The notes under the pieces: model-generated
What the model was told of the DNA's origin: nothing
Database searches by the model: none
The model's input: only the letters and a program-made list of their open reading frames with translations
In this document: piece by piece, positions 7,338-14,918 of the stretch
Layout: each line of letters opens with the position of its first letter
Numbering within the stretch: the stretch's first letter is position 1
Made by a program: the position numbers and the translations under genes
Source: an uncultured Bacillaceae bacterium
GTDB taxonomy: Bacteria > Bacillota > Bacilli > Bacillales > Alkalibacillaceae
NCBI GenBank assembly: GCA_937983065.1
Contig: CALKAL010000046.1
Coordinates: 1-24,979 of the forward strand
Length of the DNA stretch: 24,979 bases
Direction of reading: 5' to 3'

Positions 7338-8249
7338 TTAATTTAAATCGTCTAATTGAATATAGTGTTGTTGCTTTTCATCAGAGTCTTCAGTTTCATA
7401 TGTGAGAAATAAACTTAATACACCGTACTGCGGCATGCTTTCTTCAGCAATTTCAATTTGCAATTCAAATTCCGCCCAATCCGAAAACGCATCTAATTGA
7501 ACAGCTTCCTCATTCACAAATACGAAATGTCCATCTTCAACCGTATAAGAGAATTGACCATCTTTTACTTGTGCTTCCCCTCTTACTGTATACGACCCAT
7601 TTTCGCCTTCAATAACGACATTTCTAAAGTGATCACTATCCTCAACGTTAACGATCCGCTTACTCTCTTCTTCTTCTACTTCTTTTTCCTCGGTTATTTG
7701 TAGCTCAGGAACATTAATTGAAAGTTGATCTGTGAAAACAGAATCTTGAATTTCAAATTCATCGATTTCGGCAACAACAAGTTGTACAGTCACATCATAT
7801 GATTTTGCTTCAACCCGATGTCCATCTTTTGCGTAATTCCATTCCTCTGTCCATGTCTTCTCATCGCCAGGTTCAATCGTTTCTGTCACTAAAGCCATCG
7901 TAAAAGCTTTCCCTTCAGAAAAACGATAAACTTCTTCACCTGAATCGGGATCTGTCACGACGATTTCATATTGTTGACCTGAAGGAAACAATAAATCTAT
8001 AGCCTTGTCACTATTATTTTTTAAACTTAAATTGAAAGTTGCAGACAAATCATCTTCACTGACTTCTGTATCAAATGAAAATTCATTCACTAATTGCTCT
8101 AACCTTTCTTCGTCACTCACCGTTTCTTGATTTTCAGTTTCATCGGCAACAACAGGTGCTCCCTGACTATTTCCATCTTCATCATTGTTAGCTGTTCCGC
8201 ATGCACTTAATACGAGGAGTAATGTTAGTAAAAATACGAATTTTTTCAT
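7338..8249 (-). CDS. BsuPI-domain lipoprotein with a Gmad2-like C-terminal domain
   Basis: The 303-residue protein has a lipoprotein signal peptide with lipobox LSAC (Cys17) and an acidic linker. Residues about 55-160 resemble the BsuPI (intracellular proteinase inhibitor) domain: FNLSLKNNSDKAIDLLFPSGQQYE, then GEEVYRFSEGKAF and IEPGDEKTW. An acidic spacer (about 186-197) follows. Residues about 207-300 look like the Gmad2 immunoglobulin-like domain of sporulation/germination proteins: VRGEAQVKDGQFSYTVEDG and FSDWAEFELQIEI. In B. subtilis the soluble BsuPI gene ipi is beside yitT, as here. The lipobox places this version outside the membrane. GGAGG precedes the ATG by 8 nt. Domain calls are by eye; protease inhibition is not shown. 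Confidence 0.75.
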   Translation of the reverse strand: MKKFVFLLTLLLVLSACGTANNDEDGNSQGAPVVADETENQETVSDEERLEQLVNEFSFDTEVSEDDLSATFNLSLKNNSDKAIDLLFPSGQQYEIVVTDPDSGEEVYRFSEGKAFTMALVTETIEPGDEKTWTEEWNYAKDGHRVEAKSYDVTVQLVVAEIDEFEIQDSVFTDQLSINVPELQITEEKEVEEEESKRIVNVEDSDHFRNVVIEGENGSYTVRGEAQVKDGQFSYTVEDGHFVFVNEEAVQLDAFSDWAEFELQIEIAEESMPQYGVLSLFLTYETEDSDEKQQHYIQLDDLN

Positions 8250-8311
8250 GTGTATTCCTCCATCACTTATTTAATCGATTCAATGATATAGTCGTTATCG
8301 TGAATAGAAAG

Positions 8312-9166
8312 TTACACCTTTTCGTCTTCTTTTCTAAAAAAGCCGACAACATCCGTCGTTTGAACGATATTCGTAAACGCTTTTTCGTCTACTTCTTGGA
8401 CAATTTTTTTCAAATCAAAAAGCTCGTATCTCGTAATAACAATAACGAGCATGTCCCTTGATTCGTTCGTAAACACTCCTTTTGCAGGTACGTTCGTAAT
8501 CCCACGAACAAGCTTTGAATGAATCGCTTCTGCTAATTCTTTTCCCTTTGACGTGATAATCATTGCGGTTAACTTTTGATGTCTCGTATGAATTCCATCA
8601 ATGACTCGCGTTGTCACGTAAAGTGTGACTAAAGTGTACAACGCTTTTTCTGGGTCATAAATTAATCCCGCTAATAAAATAATTAAACCATTTAATATTA
8701 GAAAATAAACACCGATTGGACGATCCTTCGCTTTCGATAAAATTAAAGCGATAATATCCATCCCACCTGTAGAAGCCCCCCATTTTAACGTTATTCCAAT
8801 CCCCGCTCCTGAAATAACACCACCAAAAACTGCATTTAGTAAAATATCATCAGCTAGACGGATAATAGGAACAGTCTCTAAGAAAAGAGTCATAAGGATA
8901 ATAGAAATAATACTATAAATCGTAAAGCTTCTTCCTAATTTTAACCATGCCAAAATAGCAACAGGAATATTTAAAACAAATAAAATAATACCGACACCAA
9001 TTTCAATCGATAAAAAATCACTAAAAATACTTGAGATCATTTGCGCAGCTCCTGTAAAGCCACTTGAGTAAATATTCGCTTCAATTAGAAAAAAGTTTAA
9101 TGCTATAGCTGCTAGAAAGGCACCAGCTAAAACGACGAGAGCCCTTTTTATTTCAGAAATAACCAT
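8312..9166 (-). CDS. yitT: YitT family membrane protein (DUF161 + DUF2179)
   Basis: About five transmembrane helices in residues 5-180 form the YitT (DUF161) part, including GAGIGITLKWGASTGGMDIIA. A cytoplasmic DUF2179 domain follows from about residue 190 (LTAMIITSKGKELAEAIHSKL ... MLVIVITRYELFDLKKIV). Function is unknown for the family; transport has been suggested. The open frame starts at 9181, but GGAGG lies between that ATG and a second ATG at 9166 with 5 nt spacing, so I take 9166 (284 aa). It lies upstream of the BsuPI lipoprotein with a 62-nt gap and no terminator, so they may be co-transcribed. It is divergent from yitS. Confidence 0.9.
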   Translation of the reverse strand: MVISEIKRALVVLAGAFLAAIALNFFLIEANIYSSGFTGAAQMISSIFSDFLSIEIGVGIILFVLNIPVAILAWLKLGRSFTIYSIISIILMTLFLETVPIIRLADDILLNAVFGGVISGAGIGITLKWGASTGGMDIIALILSKAKDRPIGVYFLILNGLIILLAGLIYDPEKALYTLVTLYVTTRVIDGIHTRHQKLTAMIITSKGKELAEAIHSKLVRGITNVPAKGVFTNESRDMLVIVITRYELFDLKKIVQEVDEKAFTNIVQTTDVVGFFRKEDEKV

Positions 9167-9233
9167 TTTGACCTCCAACATAGTTTAATTAGCATAAAAA
9201 TGTCGTAATATTAGATTTCCTTTAATAATAGCA

Positions 9234-9262
9234 TTGACGTAAGTCGAAAGTACGATTAAACT
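9234..9262 (+). promoter_or_regulatory. Predicted sigma-A promoter for yitS
   Basis: TTGACG (9234-9239) and TAAACT (9257-9262) are 17 nt apart, 39 nt upstream of the start codon. Confidence 0.6.
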
Positions 9263-9301
9263 AAAAATTAATAATAAACTGCAATTTTTAGGAGGAAACC
9301 A

Positions 9302-10165
9302 ATGAACGTACAATTTGTCGTAGATTCAGCCTCAGACTTACCAAAATCTTATTATAATGATTTTTCCCTAGAAAAGATACCTTTAATCGTTATTTTAGAG
9401 GAGAAAGAATATCTGGATGGGGAAACGATTGAACCGAAAACAGTTTACGATGCGATGCGTGAAGGTAAAAGTGCTAAAACAGCGCAAGGAACTCCAGAAA
9501 GCTTTTATCAAGTGTTTAAAAAGCATGCTGAAAAAAATGTACCGATTATTTATCTTGCCTTTTCATCTGAACTATCAGGTACATATCAAAGCTCACTCAT
9601 TGCTAAGCAGCAAGTTTTAGAAGAATTTCCTGATGCTGAAATACACACGATTGATACGAAGGCAGCTTCAATGGGCTATGGAATGATTGTTTATAATGTT
9701 GTCAAATATGCTCAAGAAAATGAAGCATCCGTCCAAGATTTGCTTGATTTATCTCAGTTTTACATTAACCATCAGGAACATATTTTCACCGTAGACGATT
9801 TAGAATATTTACAGCGTGGAGGCCGTGTCAGTAAAACTCAAGCCTTCGTAGGTGGACTATTAAACATTAAGCCACTCCTTCATGTTGAAGAAGGAAAATT
9901 AGTACCGTTAGAAAAAATTCGTGGTTCTAATAAAGTATTAAAACGTATGGTTGAAGTGATGAAAGAGCGTGGAAACAATTTGGACGAGCAGACGATTGCT
10001 ATTACCCATAGTGATTCGATTGAAACAGCAGAAAAGCTTAAAGAACTCATTATTAGTGAAGGAATTAATCCGAAAGAAATCATTATAAGTGACATTGGCG
10101 CTGTGATTGGTGCCCATGTTGGTCCAGGAACAATCGCACTTTTCTTCTTAAATAAAACGAAATAA
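9302..10165 (+). CDS. yitS: DegV family fatty-acid-binding protein
   Basis: The 287-residue cytoplasmic protein has the full DegV pattern: VDSASDLP at the N terminus, TAQGTPESF, YLAFSSELSGTYQSS, DTKAASMGYG, the FTVDDLEYLQRGGRVSK hinge, and IGAHVGPGT near the end. DegV/FakB proteins bind a fatty acid and present it to the kinase FakA for phosphorylation in Gram-positive lipid metabolism; FakA is not in this window. AGGAGG lies 6 nt before the ATG. The neighbour yitT is the same as in B. subtilis. Bacillus genomes carry several DegV paralogues, so the exact paralogue name rests on synteny. Confidence 0.92.
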   Translation: MNVQFVVDSASDLPKSYYNDFSLEKIPLIVILEEKEYLDGETIEPKTVYDAMREGKSAKTAQGTPESFYQVFKKHAEKNVPIIYLAFSSELSGTYQSSLIAKQQVLEEFPDAEIHTIDTKAASMGYGMIVYNVVKYAQENEASVQDLLDLSQFYINHQEHIFTVDDLEYLQRGGRVSKTQAFVGGLLNIKPLLHVEEGKLVPLEKIRGSNKVLKRMVEVMKERGNNLDEQTIAITHSDSIETAEKLKELIISEGINPKEIIISDIGAVIGAHVGPGTIALFFLNKTK

Positions 10166-10179
10166 TTATTAACGGTACT

Positions 10180-10216
10180 CCCCCGAAAAATTTGTTTACT
10201 TTTCGGGGTTTGTTTT
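10180..10216 (+). terminator. Intrinsic terminator of yitS
   Basis: CCCCGAAAA (10181-10189) pairs with TTTTCGGGG (10200-10208), followed by TTTGTTTT. Confidence 0.85.
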
Positions 10217-10238
10217 ATGTCTATCCTATTTTTAAAAG

Positions 10239-10283
10239 GAAAAAAATAACGTCAGCGAGCATATCACACAGCTCACTAACGCT
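10239..10283 (-). terminator. Intrinsic terminator of the leftward GH13-like gene
   Basis: On the - strand AGCGTTAGTGAGC pairs with GCTCGCTGACGTT (with G-T pairs) and is followed by a run of seven T. It lies just past the stop of the GH13-like gene. Confidence 0.75.
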
Positions 10284-10301
10284 ATTATTCTAAAATTATT
10301 T

Positions 10302-11630
10302 TTAAGATTTTTTCCGGTACATAACGATCGAAAAGATAATGAAAAGACCTAAAACCCCAACAAAAATAATTACCATCGGCCAGTAAATTCCAATATCATT
10401 TTGAACGATAAATACATTAGATGCTTCTCGTTCCATCACGATCGAATAAGTGCCATCATCATTTTCACGAATTAAATCGTTAATGAGTGCTCCTCGCAAT
10501 TCTAGATCACTATTAAGCTGAACATCGGCACGCTTTAATGAATCACTCAAATTAATGGCAATGACTGTGCTTTCATCTTCATATTTTCGTTCATAAACTA
10601 AATAGCTATCATCTGAATGAAAGAGATTCATCTCGCCTTGACTTAGAGATGGTCTGTCCTCAATTGCGGATGAAATTTTCTCCATATGTTGAACGATTTG
10701 ATTATCTCCAGTTAAAAATGTCATCATTTCATTATTCGAATGATCGTCAATAAACCCACCTAATGCCATCTCAGAGCCTTGATAGACTAATAAATCATTC
10801 GGAATCGTCATTAAATGAGTAAAAACGAGCCTCCAATGAGTTCTCGGGTGGTAACCATTCTCCTCAACTACATTTGCGAATCGATCGGTATCATACAGTT
10901 CCATGTAATGAATGACATTTGGATGTGTTAATAAATCAGAATCGACTAACGGATCAAAAGGTTCATTCGTGTCACTGAAAATTTGAACGGCATTTTCATA
11001 GAAAAAAGGATGAACGATTTTATCAAACCCGAGTTCAAGCATTTGATCTATATCGATGTCACGCTCAGCCTTTCCGATATATATATAATCGTCTAAAACC
11101 GCATGAACATCTTCATAAAAATCATCCTGAATCCCGTCAATAATAGGTAAATAAATACCCGCAAATGGAATTCGATCCATCCAATTTTCAATATGTCCAA
11201 TTAAAGCATCCGTTTCTGTCTCTCCATTTATATCGATTGGAAAATGAAGTAAAACATCAATATCCGCTTCGTTAAACTGTTCAATTAATTCCCGCAATTC
11301 CTCTTCTGTTCCAAAGGTCGATTGAATGTCATTATAATTCACCGATTCAAAGCCAGAGTATGTGCCACTTTCAAAAATTGGTGATAAAATGACACTCGTC
11401 ACACCAATCTGTTTAAAATGGTCAATCCGATTTTGAATGCCTAAAAAATCTCCGCCGTGATGGGCAACAGGATCATTTATATCAATATTTTCCTTACTCG
11501 CATCACTATTTTGAAATCGATCAATCATAATATAGTAATACATTTCTTTCCCTTGTTCATCAGCTGAAACCGAACTCGGAACGATAGTCATTACTAAAAT
11601 AAACATCATTAAAAAAATTACTTTTCTCAT
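10302..11630 (-). CDS. Membrane-anchored GH13 alpha-amylase-like protein with aberrant catalytic residues
   Basis: The 442-residue protein has a signal peptide (cleavage near SVSADE, about residue 23), a GH13-like domain starting YYYIMIDRFQNSD with HHGGDFLGI, and a C-terminal transmembrane helix (about 416-436) followed by a short basic tail, so it should be anchored with the enzyme domain outside. The GH13 regions are altered. Region I is DVLLHF (125-130) without the NH pair. Region II is GIYLPIID (158-165) in place of GxRxD, so the nucleophile Asp is not at its usual place. Region III is IGKAER with Lys187 where Glu is expected. Region IV is YDTDR (246-250), keeping Asp247. This resembles the aberrant-triad GH13 group typified by BmaN1 of Bacillus megaterium, as I remember it. 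It may be a weak amylase or a non-catalytic glucan binder. It follows yisL by 30 nt. Confidence 0.8.
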   Translation of the reverse strand: MRKVIFLMMFILVMTIVPSSVSADEQGKEMYYYIMIDRFQNSDASKENIDINDPVAHHGGDFLGIQNRIDHFKQIGVTSVILSPIFESGTYSGFESVNYNDIQSTFGTEEELRELIEQFNEADIDVLLHFPIDINGETETDALIGHIENWMDRIPFAGIYLPIIDGIQDDFYEDVHAVLDDYIYIGKAERDIDIDQMLELGFDKIVHPFFYENAVQIFSDTNEPFDPLVDSDLLTHPNVIHYMELYDTDRFANVVEENGYHPRTHWRLVFTHLMTIPNDLLVYQGSEMALGGFIDDHSNNEMMTFLTGDNQIVQHMEKISSAIEDRPSLSQGEMNLFHSDDSYLVYERKYEDESTVIAINLSDSLKRADVQLNSDLELRGALINDLIRENDDGTYSIVMEREASNVFIVQNDIGIYWPMVIIFVGVLGLFIIFSIVMYRKKS

Positions 11631-11660
11631 AGTCGTTCAGCTCACTTTAATGTCAAAAAG

Positions 11661-12035
11661 TTAAGGTAAAATACCGAGGGGTAGTCGAGCGAAACCTAAA
11701 GCTAATACTAAAATTAATGCGATGACAAATTGTAGCCAACCACTAAATGCAGATTTGCCCTTCTTCGTTCTCACAATGACCATTTCCATTGCTCCAATTA
11801 ACCAAACACCCGCGAGTGACTTAATAATTGATTCCGCGAGCATACCGCCAGTTACTCCGATATAATGTCGGAAAAACAATTCTAACCCCGTTAACAAAAT
11901 GAGAATGTAAAACAATCTTAAAATCATATGTGTAATCTTTGCAGCTTTCGCCTTGTCTTCTTTTTTAACAAGGGATAAAACGACTACAAATAAAATAATT
12001 CCGATAACCCAAGTTGTAATATGCATATGTGTCAT
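11661..12035 (-). CDS. yisL: YisL family (DUF1516) small membrane protein
   Basis: The 124-residue protein has four predicted transmembrane helices (about residues 7-23, 38-56, 65-88 and 98-116). It shows the family start MTHMHITTW and the conserved KITHMILRLFYILILLTG block, close to B. subtilis YisL as I recall it. The function is unknown. An open frame extends 32 codons further upstream, but AGGAGG lies 9 nt before ATG 12035, which matches the family start, so the extension is rejected. In B. subtilis yisL is also near gerP. It is upstream of the GH13-like gene and probably co-transcribed with it. Confidence 0.9.
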   Translation of the reverse strand: MTHMHITTWVIGIILFVVVLSLVKKEDKAKAAKITHMILRLFYILILLTGLELFFRHYIGVTGGMLAESIIKSLAGVWLIGAMEMVIVRTKKGKSAFSGWLQFVIALILVLALGFARLPLGILP

Positions 12036-12141
12036 AATTATTAGCCTCCTTTTATTTTCTACTACTATCCTACCATTTTTCAATTCATCCTGCTGAAAAA
12101 ATTGTTGACATCTTTGAAACAAATCATACAATTAGTCATCT

Positions 12142-12184
12142 TAAATTTCAATTTAGATGGCGTTTTACTCAAATAACGTTATTT
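12142..12184. promoter_or_regulatory. Two AT-rich palindromes in the yisL-rocD divergent region
   Basis: TAAATT-TC-AATTTA (12142-12155) and a perfect 14-bp palindrome AAATAACGTTATTT (12171-12184) lie in the 362-nt gap between yisL and rocD. They could be operators. Apart from these and the rocD promoter, I see no gene, riboswitch or further terminator in 12036-12397. Confidence 0.3.
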
Positions 12185-12333
12185 AAGCACGATTTTAATA
12201 CAACGCATGAACTTTTCTTTCATTTCAAAAAGAGGTGCTTTGTGACATGGTTTCTAAGTTTCGTTTACCTCACCAACGATGATCGCAGTCAAATAAATCA
12301 TAAAATACATTTGCAATTAAACAAAATCAATTT

Positions 12334-12362
12334 TTGAAACTAATATTTGAAAAGGGTATAAT
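12334..12362 (+). promoter_or_regulatory. Predicted sigma-A promoter for rocD
   Basis: TTGAAA (12334-12339) and a perfect TATAAT (12357-12362) are 17 nt apart, 36 nt upstream of the start codon. No sigma-L (-12/-24, TGGCAC-N5-TTGC) element was found. Confidence 0.7.
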
Positions 12363-12397
12363 AATGGAAGTGCTATTATTGAGCTAGGAGGGATTTA

Positions 12398-13585
12398 ATG
12401 ACACGTACAGATGAAATTATTAAACAGACTGAAAGCTACGGTGCAAGAAACTATTTACCATTACCAATTGTCGTCTCAAAAGCTGAAGGGATATGGGTTC
12501 ACGACCCTGAAGGAAATCGTTATTTAGATATGTTAAGTGCGTATTCCGCGGTGAACCAAGGCCATCGCCACCCGAAAGTTATTCAAGCATTAAAAGACCA
12601 AGCAGATCGTGTAACATTAACTTCAAGAGCCTTTCATAATGATCAACTTGGCCCGTGGTATGAAAAAATTTGTAAACTAACGAATAAAGATATGGCCCTT
12701 CCAATGAATACAGGTGCTGAAGCTGTTGAAACCGCTATTAAAGCAGCACGACGTTGGGGATATGATGTTAAAGGAGTAGCTGACAACAAAGCAGAAATTA
12801 TCGCCTGTGAAGGGAATTTCCATGGACGTACAATGACTGCCGTTTCTTTATCTTCCGAGGAGGAATATAAACGCGGATTCGGTCCGATGCTCCCTGGAAT
12901 CAAATTAATTCCATATGGTGATGTTGACGCTTTAAAAAATGCAATCACTGAAAATACAGTCGGCTTTTTACTCGAGCCAATACAAGGTGAGGCAGGTATT
13001 AACATTCCACCAGAAGGATTTTTAAAAGAAGCCTATGACATTTGTCAAGAAAATAATGTCCTTTTTATGGCTGATGAAATTCAAGCAGGTTTAGGACGTT
13101 CAGGAAAAATGTTCGCCTGTGATTGGGAAAATGTTGAACCAGATATTTTAATTTTAGGTAAAGCACTTGGCGGTGGAGTATTTCCTATTTCATGCGTTGT
13201 TGCAAATGAAGATATTCTTGGCGTATTCAACCCAGGCTCCCACGGTTCTACATTCGGTGGTAACCCACTAGCATGTGCTGTATCAATAGCAGCCCTCGAT
13301 GTCATCGTTGAAGAAAACTTAGCTGAACGCTCCCTCGAACTAGGCGAATACATGATGAATGAACTAAAGAAAATTGATAATCCGATTATTAAAGAAGTTC
13401 GCGGAAAAGGGTTATTTATCGGCATTGAATTAACTGAAGCTGCCCGTCCTTACTGTGAACAGCTGAAGGATAAAGGGTTATTATGTAAAGAAACCCATGA
13501 AAACGTCATCCGCTTCGCCCCACCATTAATCATCGAAAAAGAAGACCTCGATTGGGCGATCGAACAAATTAAAACCGTTTTATAA
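12398..13585 (+). CDS. rocD: Ornithine aminotransferase
   Basis: It is a cytoplasmic class III PLP aminotransferase that converts ornithine and 2-oxoglutarate to glutamate semialdehyde and glutamate in arginine/ornithine catabolism. The 395-residue length is typical. It has the N-terminal NYLPLPIVVSKAEG and SAYSAVNQGHRHP blocks characteristic of ornithine aminotransferase, NTGAEAVETAIK, Asp226 in ADEIQAGLGR, the PLP lysine Lys255 in ILGKALGGG, and GSHGSTFGGNPLACA. Acetylornithine aminotransferase is less likely because of the OAT-type N terminus. AGGAGG precedes the ATG. Unlike the B. subtilis rocDEF operon, no rocE or rocF follows; a terminator comes directly after. Confidence 0.95.
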   Translation: MTRTDEIIKQTESYGARNYLPLPIVVSKAEGIWVHDPEGNRYLDMLSAYSAVNQGHRHPKVIQALKDQADRVTLTSRAFHNDQLGPWYEKICKLTNKDMALPMNTGAEAVETAIKAARRWGYDVKGVADNKAEIIACEGNFHGRTMTAVSLSSEEEYKRGFGPMLPGIKLIPYGDVDALKNAITENTVGFLLEPIQGEAGINIPPEGFLKEAYDICQENNVLFMADEIQAGLGRSGKMFACDWENVEPDILILGKALGGGVFPISCVVANEDILGVFNPGSHGSTFGGNPLACAVSIAALDVIVEENLAERSLELGEYMMNELKKIDNPIIKEVRGKGLFIGIELTEAARPYCEQLKDKGLLCKETHENVIRFAPPLIIEKEDLDWAIEQIKTVL

Positions 13586-13593
13586 ATAAAAAT

Positions 13594-13650
13594 AGAGCGT
13601 TATACGAGTTCGTGTCATAATGTATGCACCTCGTATTAACGCTCTTTTTT
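13594..13650 (+). terminator. Intrinsic terminator of rocD
   Basis: AGAGCGTTATACGAG pairs with CTCGTATTAACGCTCT (one bulge) and is followed by TTTTTT. The loop is about 21 nt. Confidence 0.85.
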
Positions 13651-13687
13651 AAAATTGATTTTACTCGATTCTGTGTATTACGCGATA

Positions 13688-13820
13688 GTTGCCAGTTGCA
13701 ATGCGAAAGTTGCCAATAGGGCTGTTAAAGTCGCCAATAGAGCCGCGATAGTTGCCAATTGAACCAGAAAAGTCGCCAATAGGGCAACCAAATTCGCCAA
13801 TCGACTGCCAAAGTTACCAC
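13688..13820. repeat. 21-bp tandem repeat, seven units
   Basis: The motif GTYGCCAAT recurs at 13688, 13709, 13730, 13751, 13772 and 13793 (exact 21-bp steps), and as GTTACC at 13813 (20-bp step). On the - strand, six units in one frame read as a heptad of the type SIGNFRG (for example SIGNYRG, SIGDFNS, PIGNFRI). The 20-bp step breaks that frame, a TAA precedes it and there is no start codon. It is not a gene as it stands. I have the impression that similar heptad repeats occur in other Bacillaceae intergenic regions. Confidence 0.85.
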
Positions 13821-13863
13821 ACCAACTACCTATATTTTTTTAAAAAAGTTCTTAATTACTTCT

Positions 13864-14394
13864 TTATTCCATCCGTTCAAGTGTTAAAAAAATCTCTTCC
13901 CACAGTGCTTCTTCTTCATCAACATTGAGTTTCAGATAGTCATTATGTTCAGGTAACATTCCTATCACAACATCAACTTTTTCCTTAATACTTATTAAAT
14001 CCTCTTGTTCCTTTTCATTTTCAAGTGCATCAAGAACTTCGCTTGCCATCCAACGGAAATTAAGCACCTGTAAATAATCATTTCTATAAAAGTCCGTCCG
14101 ATCGTTTAAGACTTCTTCCAGGTAATCATCCTCAATTCTAATTGCTATGTGCTGTAACGATGTCGCTTGACCCATTAGTTGAACTTCATCCCGATTTGCC
14201 TTAGTATACTCGTCCATAAACAATTCCAAATGCTCGCTAAATCTGAACAAGTCATTATATAACCCAATGACCGCATTTTCAAATTCCCACTCCGCTTCCC
14301 TTTTATCCTCTTGCAAATGTTTAAAGAAAAAGTAATTCCCTATGAGCGAAATAATTAATGCAATGATTAAAATTGAAAGAATAGCTTTTCTCAT
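13864..14394 (-). CDS. Membrane-anchored helical protein, function unknown
   Basis: The protein has one N-terminal transmembrane helix (MRKAILSILIIALIISLIGN) and a mostly helical, acidic, presumably external domain of about 150 residues, with many Glu, Asp and Leu and no Cys. I recognise no family. The frame can start at 14409, but GGGGG with 6 nt spacing favours ATG 14394 (176 aa). It is the last gene of the four-gene leftward operon, 3 nt (plus the alternative-start region) after the stop of the GDYXXLXY gene. The 21-bp repeat lies directly downstream, with no clear terminator between. Confidence 0.7.
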   Translation of the reverse strand: MRKAILSILIIALIISLIGNYFFFKHLQEDKREAEWEFENAVIGLYNDLFRFSEHLELFMDEYTKANRDEVQLMGQATSLQHIAIRIEDDYLEEVLNDRTDFYRNDYLQVLNFRWMASEVLDALENEKEQEDLISIKEKVDVVIGMLPEHNDYLKLNVDEEEALWEEIFLTLERME

Positions 14395-14412
14395 CCTCTT
14401 CCCCCACATCCA

Positions 14413-14916
14413 TTATTCAACTGGCTCAACATCAATAATTTTCTTCTGTCCCCACGGTGATAAAGCAATGGTGACTGTAAGCCGATCGTCAAAGGTTTCA
14501 ATTTCCCCATTACTATCTAAATAATAACGATTAACTCCAAGCCTAATACGATGAAAAGACTGATTATCTTGATACATATAGCGCCCGGTTATAACGACCT
14601 CTTCTCCTTGCGTGTCCATCCTTTTATCTGAAGCTGCCTTTACTTGATAAATCCCGTTATCATTCGGGGTTAATAATACGTAGATGACTTGATTCGATTT
14701 AATGTCATTTGCCGCAAACCAATTTTCAGGGCGAATTCTTTCAATATCGTAATTTAATTCAACCATATCGTTTTGATAAATATGCTTTGAATGAAAGGGC
14801 TCGGTTTGAATTTCAATGACATCACCGACATATTCGATAACGTAGCTTGATGCCGTCATTCCTAATAAAATAACAATTTGAAGTGCGACGGCTACTATAA
14901 ATATTTTTTTTCGCAC
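14413..14916 (-). CDS. GDYXXLXY domain protein
   Basis: A single N-terminal membrane helix (IFIVAVALQIVILLGMTASSY) precedes an external domain of about 140 residues. The signature region reads QNDMVELNYDIERI, matching the GDYXXLXY family pattern with ND in place of GD. The C terminus RLTVTIALSPWGQKKIIDVEPVE fits the family. The function is unknown; such genes are usually next to DUF2157 (often DUF4401) genes, as here. A GTG at 14922 overlaps the upstream stop, but AAAGGA with 9 nt spacing favours GTG 14916 (167 aa). Confidence 0.75.
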   Translation of the reverse strand: MRKKIFIVAVALQIVILLGMTASSYVIEYVGDVIEIQTEPFHSKHIYQNDMVELNYDIERIRPENWFAANDIKSNQVIYVLLTPNDNGIYQVKAASDKRMDTQGEEVVITGRYMYQDNQSFHRIRLGVNRYYLDSNGEIETFDDRLTVTIALSPWGQKKIIDVEPVE

Positions 14917-14918
14917 AA

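Noticed and set aside
12036..12131. N-terminal extension of yisL by 32 codons
   Set aside because: The AGGAGG before ATG 12035 and the family start MTH show the shorter protein is correct.
12202..12230. Possible ArgR/AhrC box near rocD (TGAA...TTCA)
   Set aside because: The half-sites are 7 nt apart and not 6, and flanking bases do not fit the consensus.
12643..13425. Two - strand open frames of 120 and 114 codons inside rocD
   Set aside because: Both lie wholly within a well-conserved PLP enzyme gene on the other strand; Ser/Pro-rich shadow translations.
13690..13820. Heptad-repeat protein on the - strand of the 21-bp repeat
   Set aside because: No ATG, GTG or TTG start with a ribosome binding site in frame, a TAA upstream, and a one-base loss in the end unit.
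13681..13850. 21-bp repeat considered as a CRISPR array
   Set aside because: Units are head-to-tail with no unique spacers and no cas genes nearby; it is a tandem repeat.
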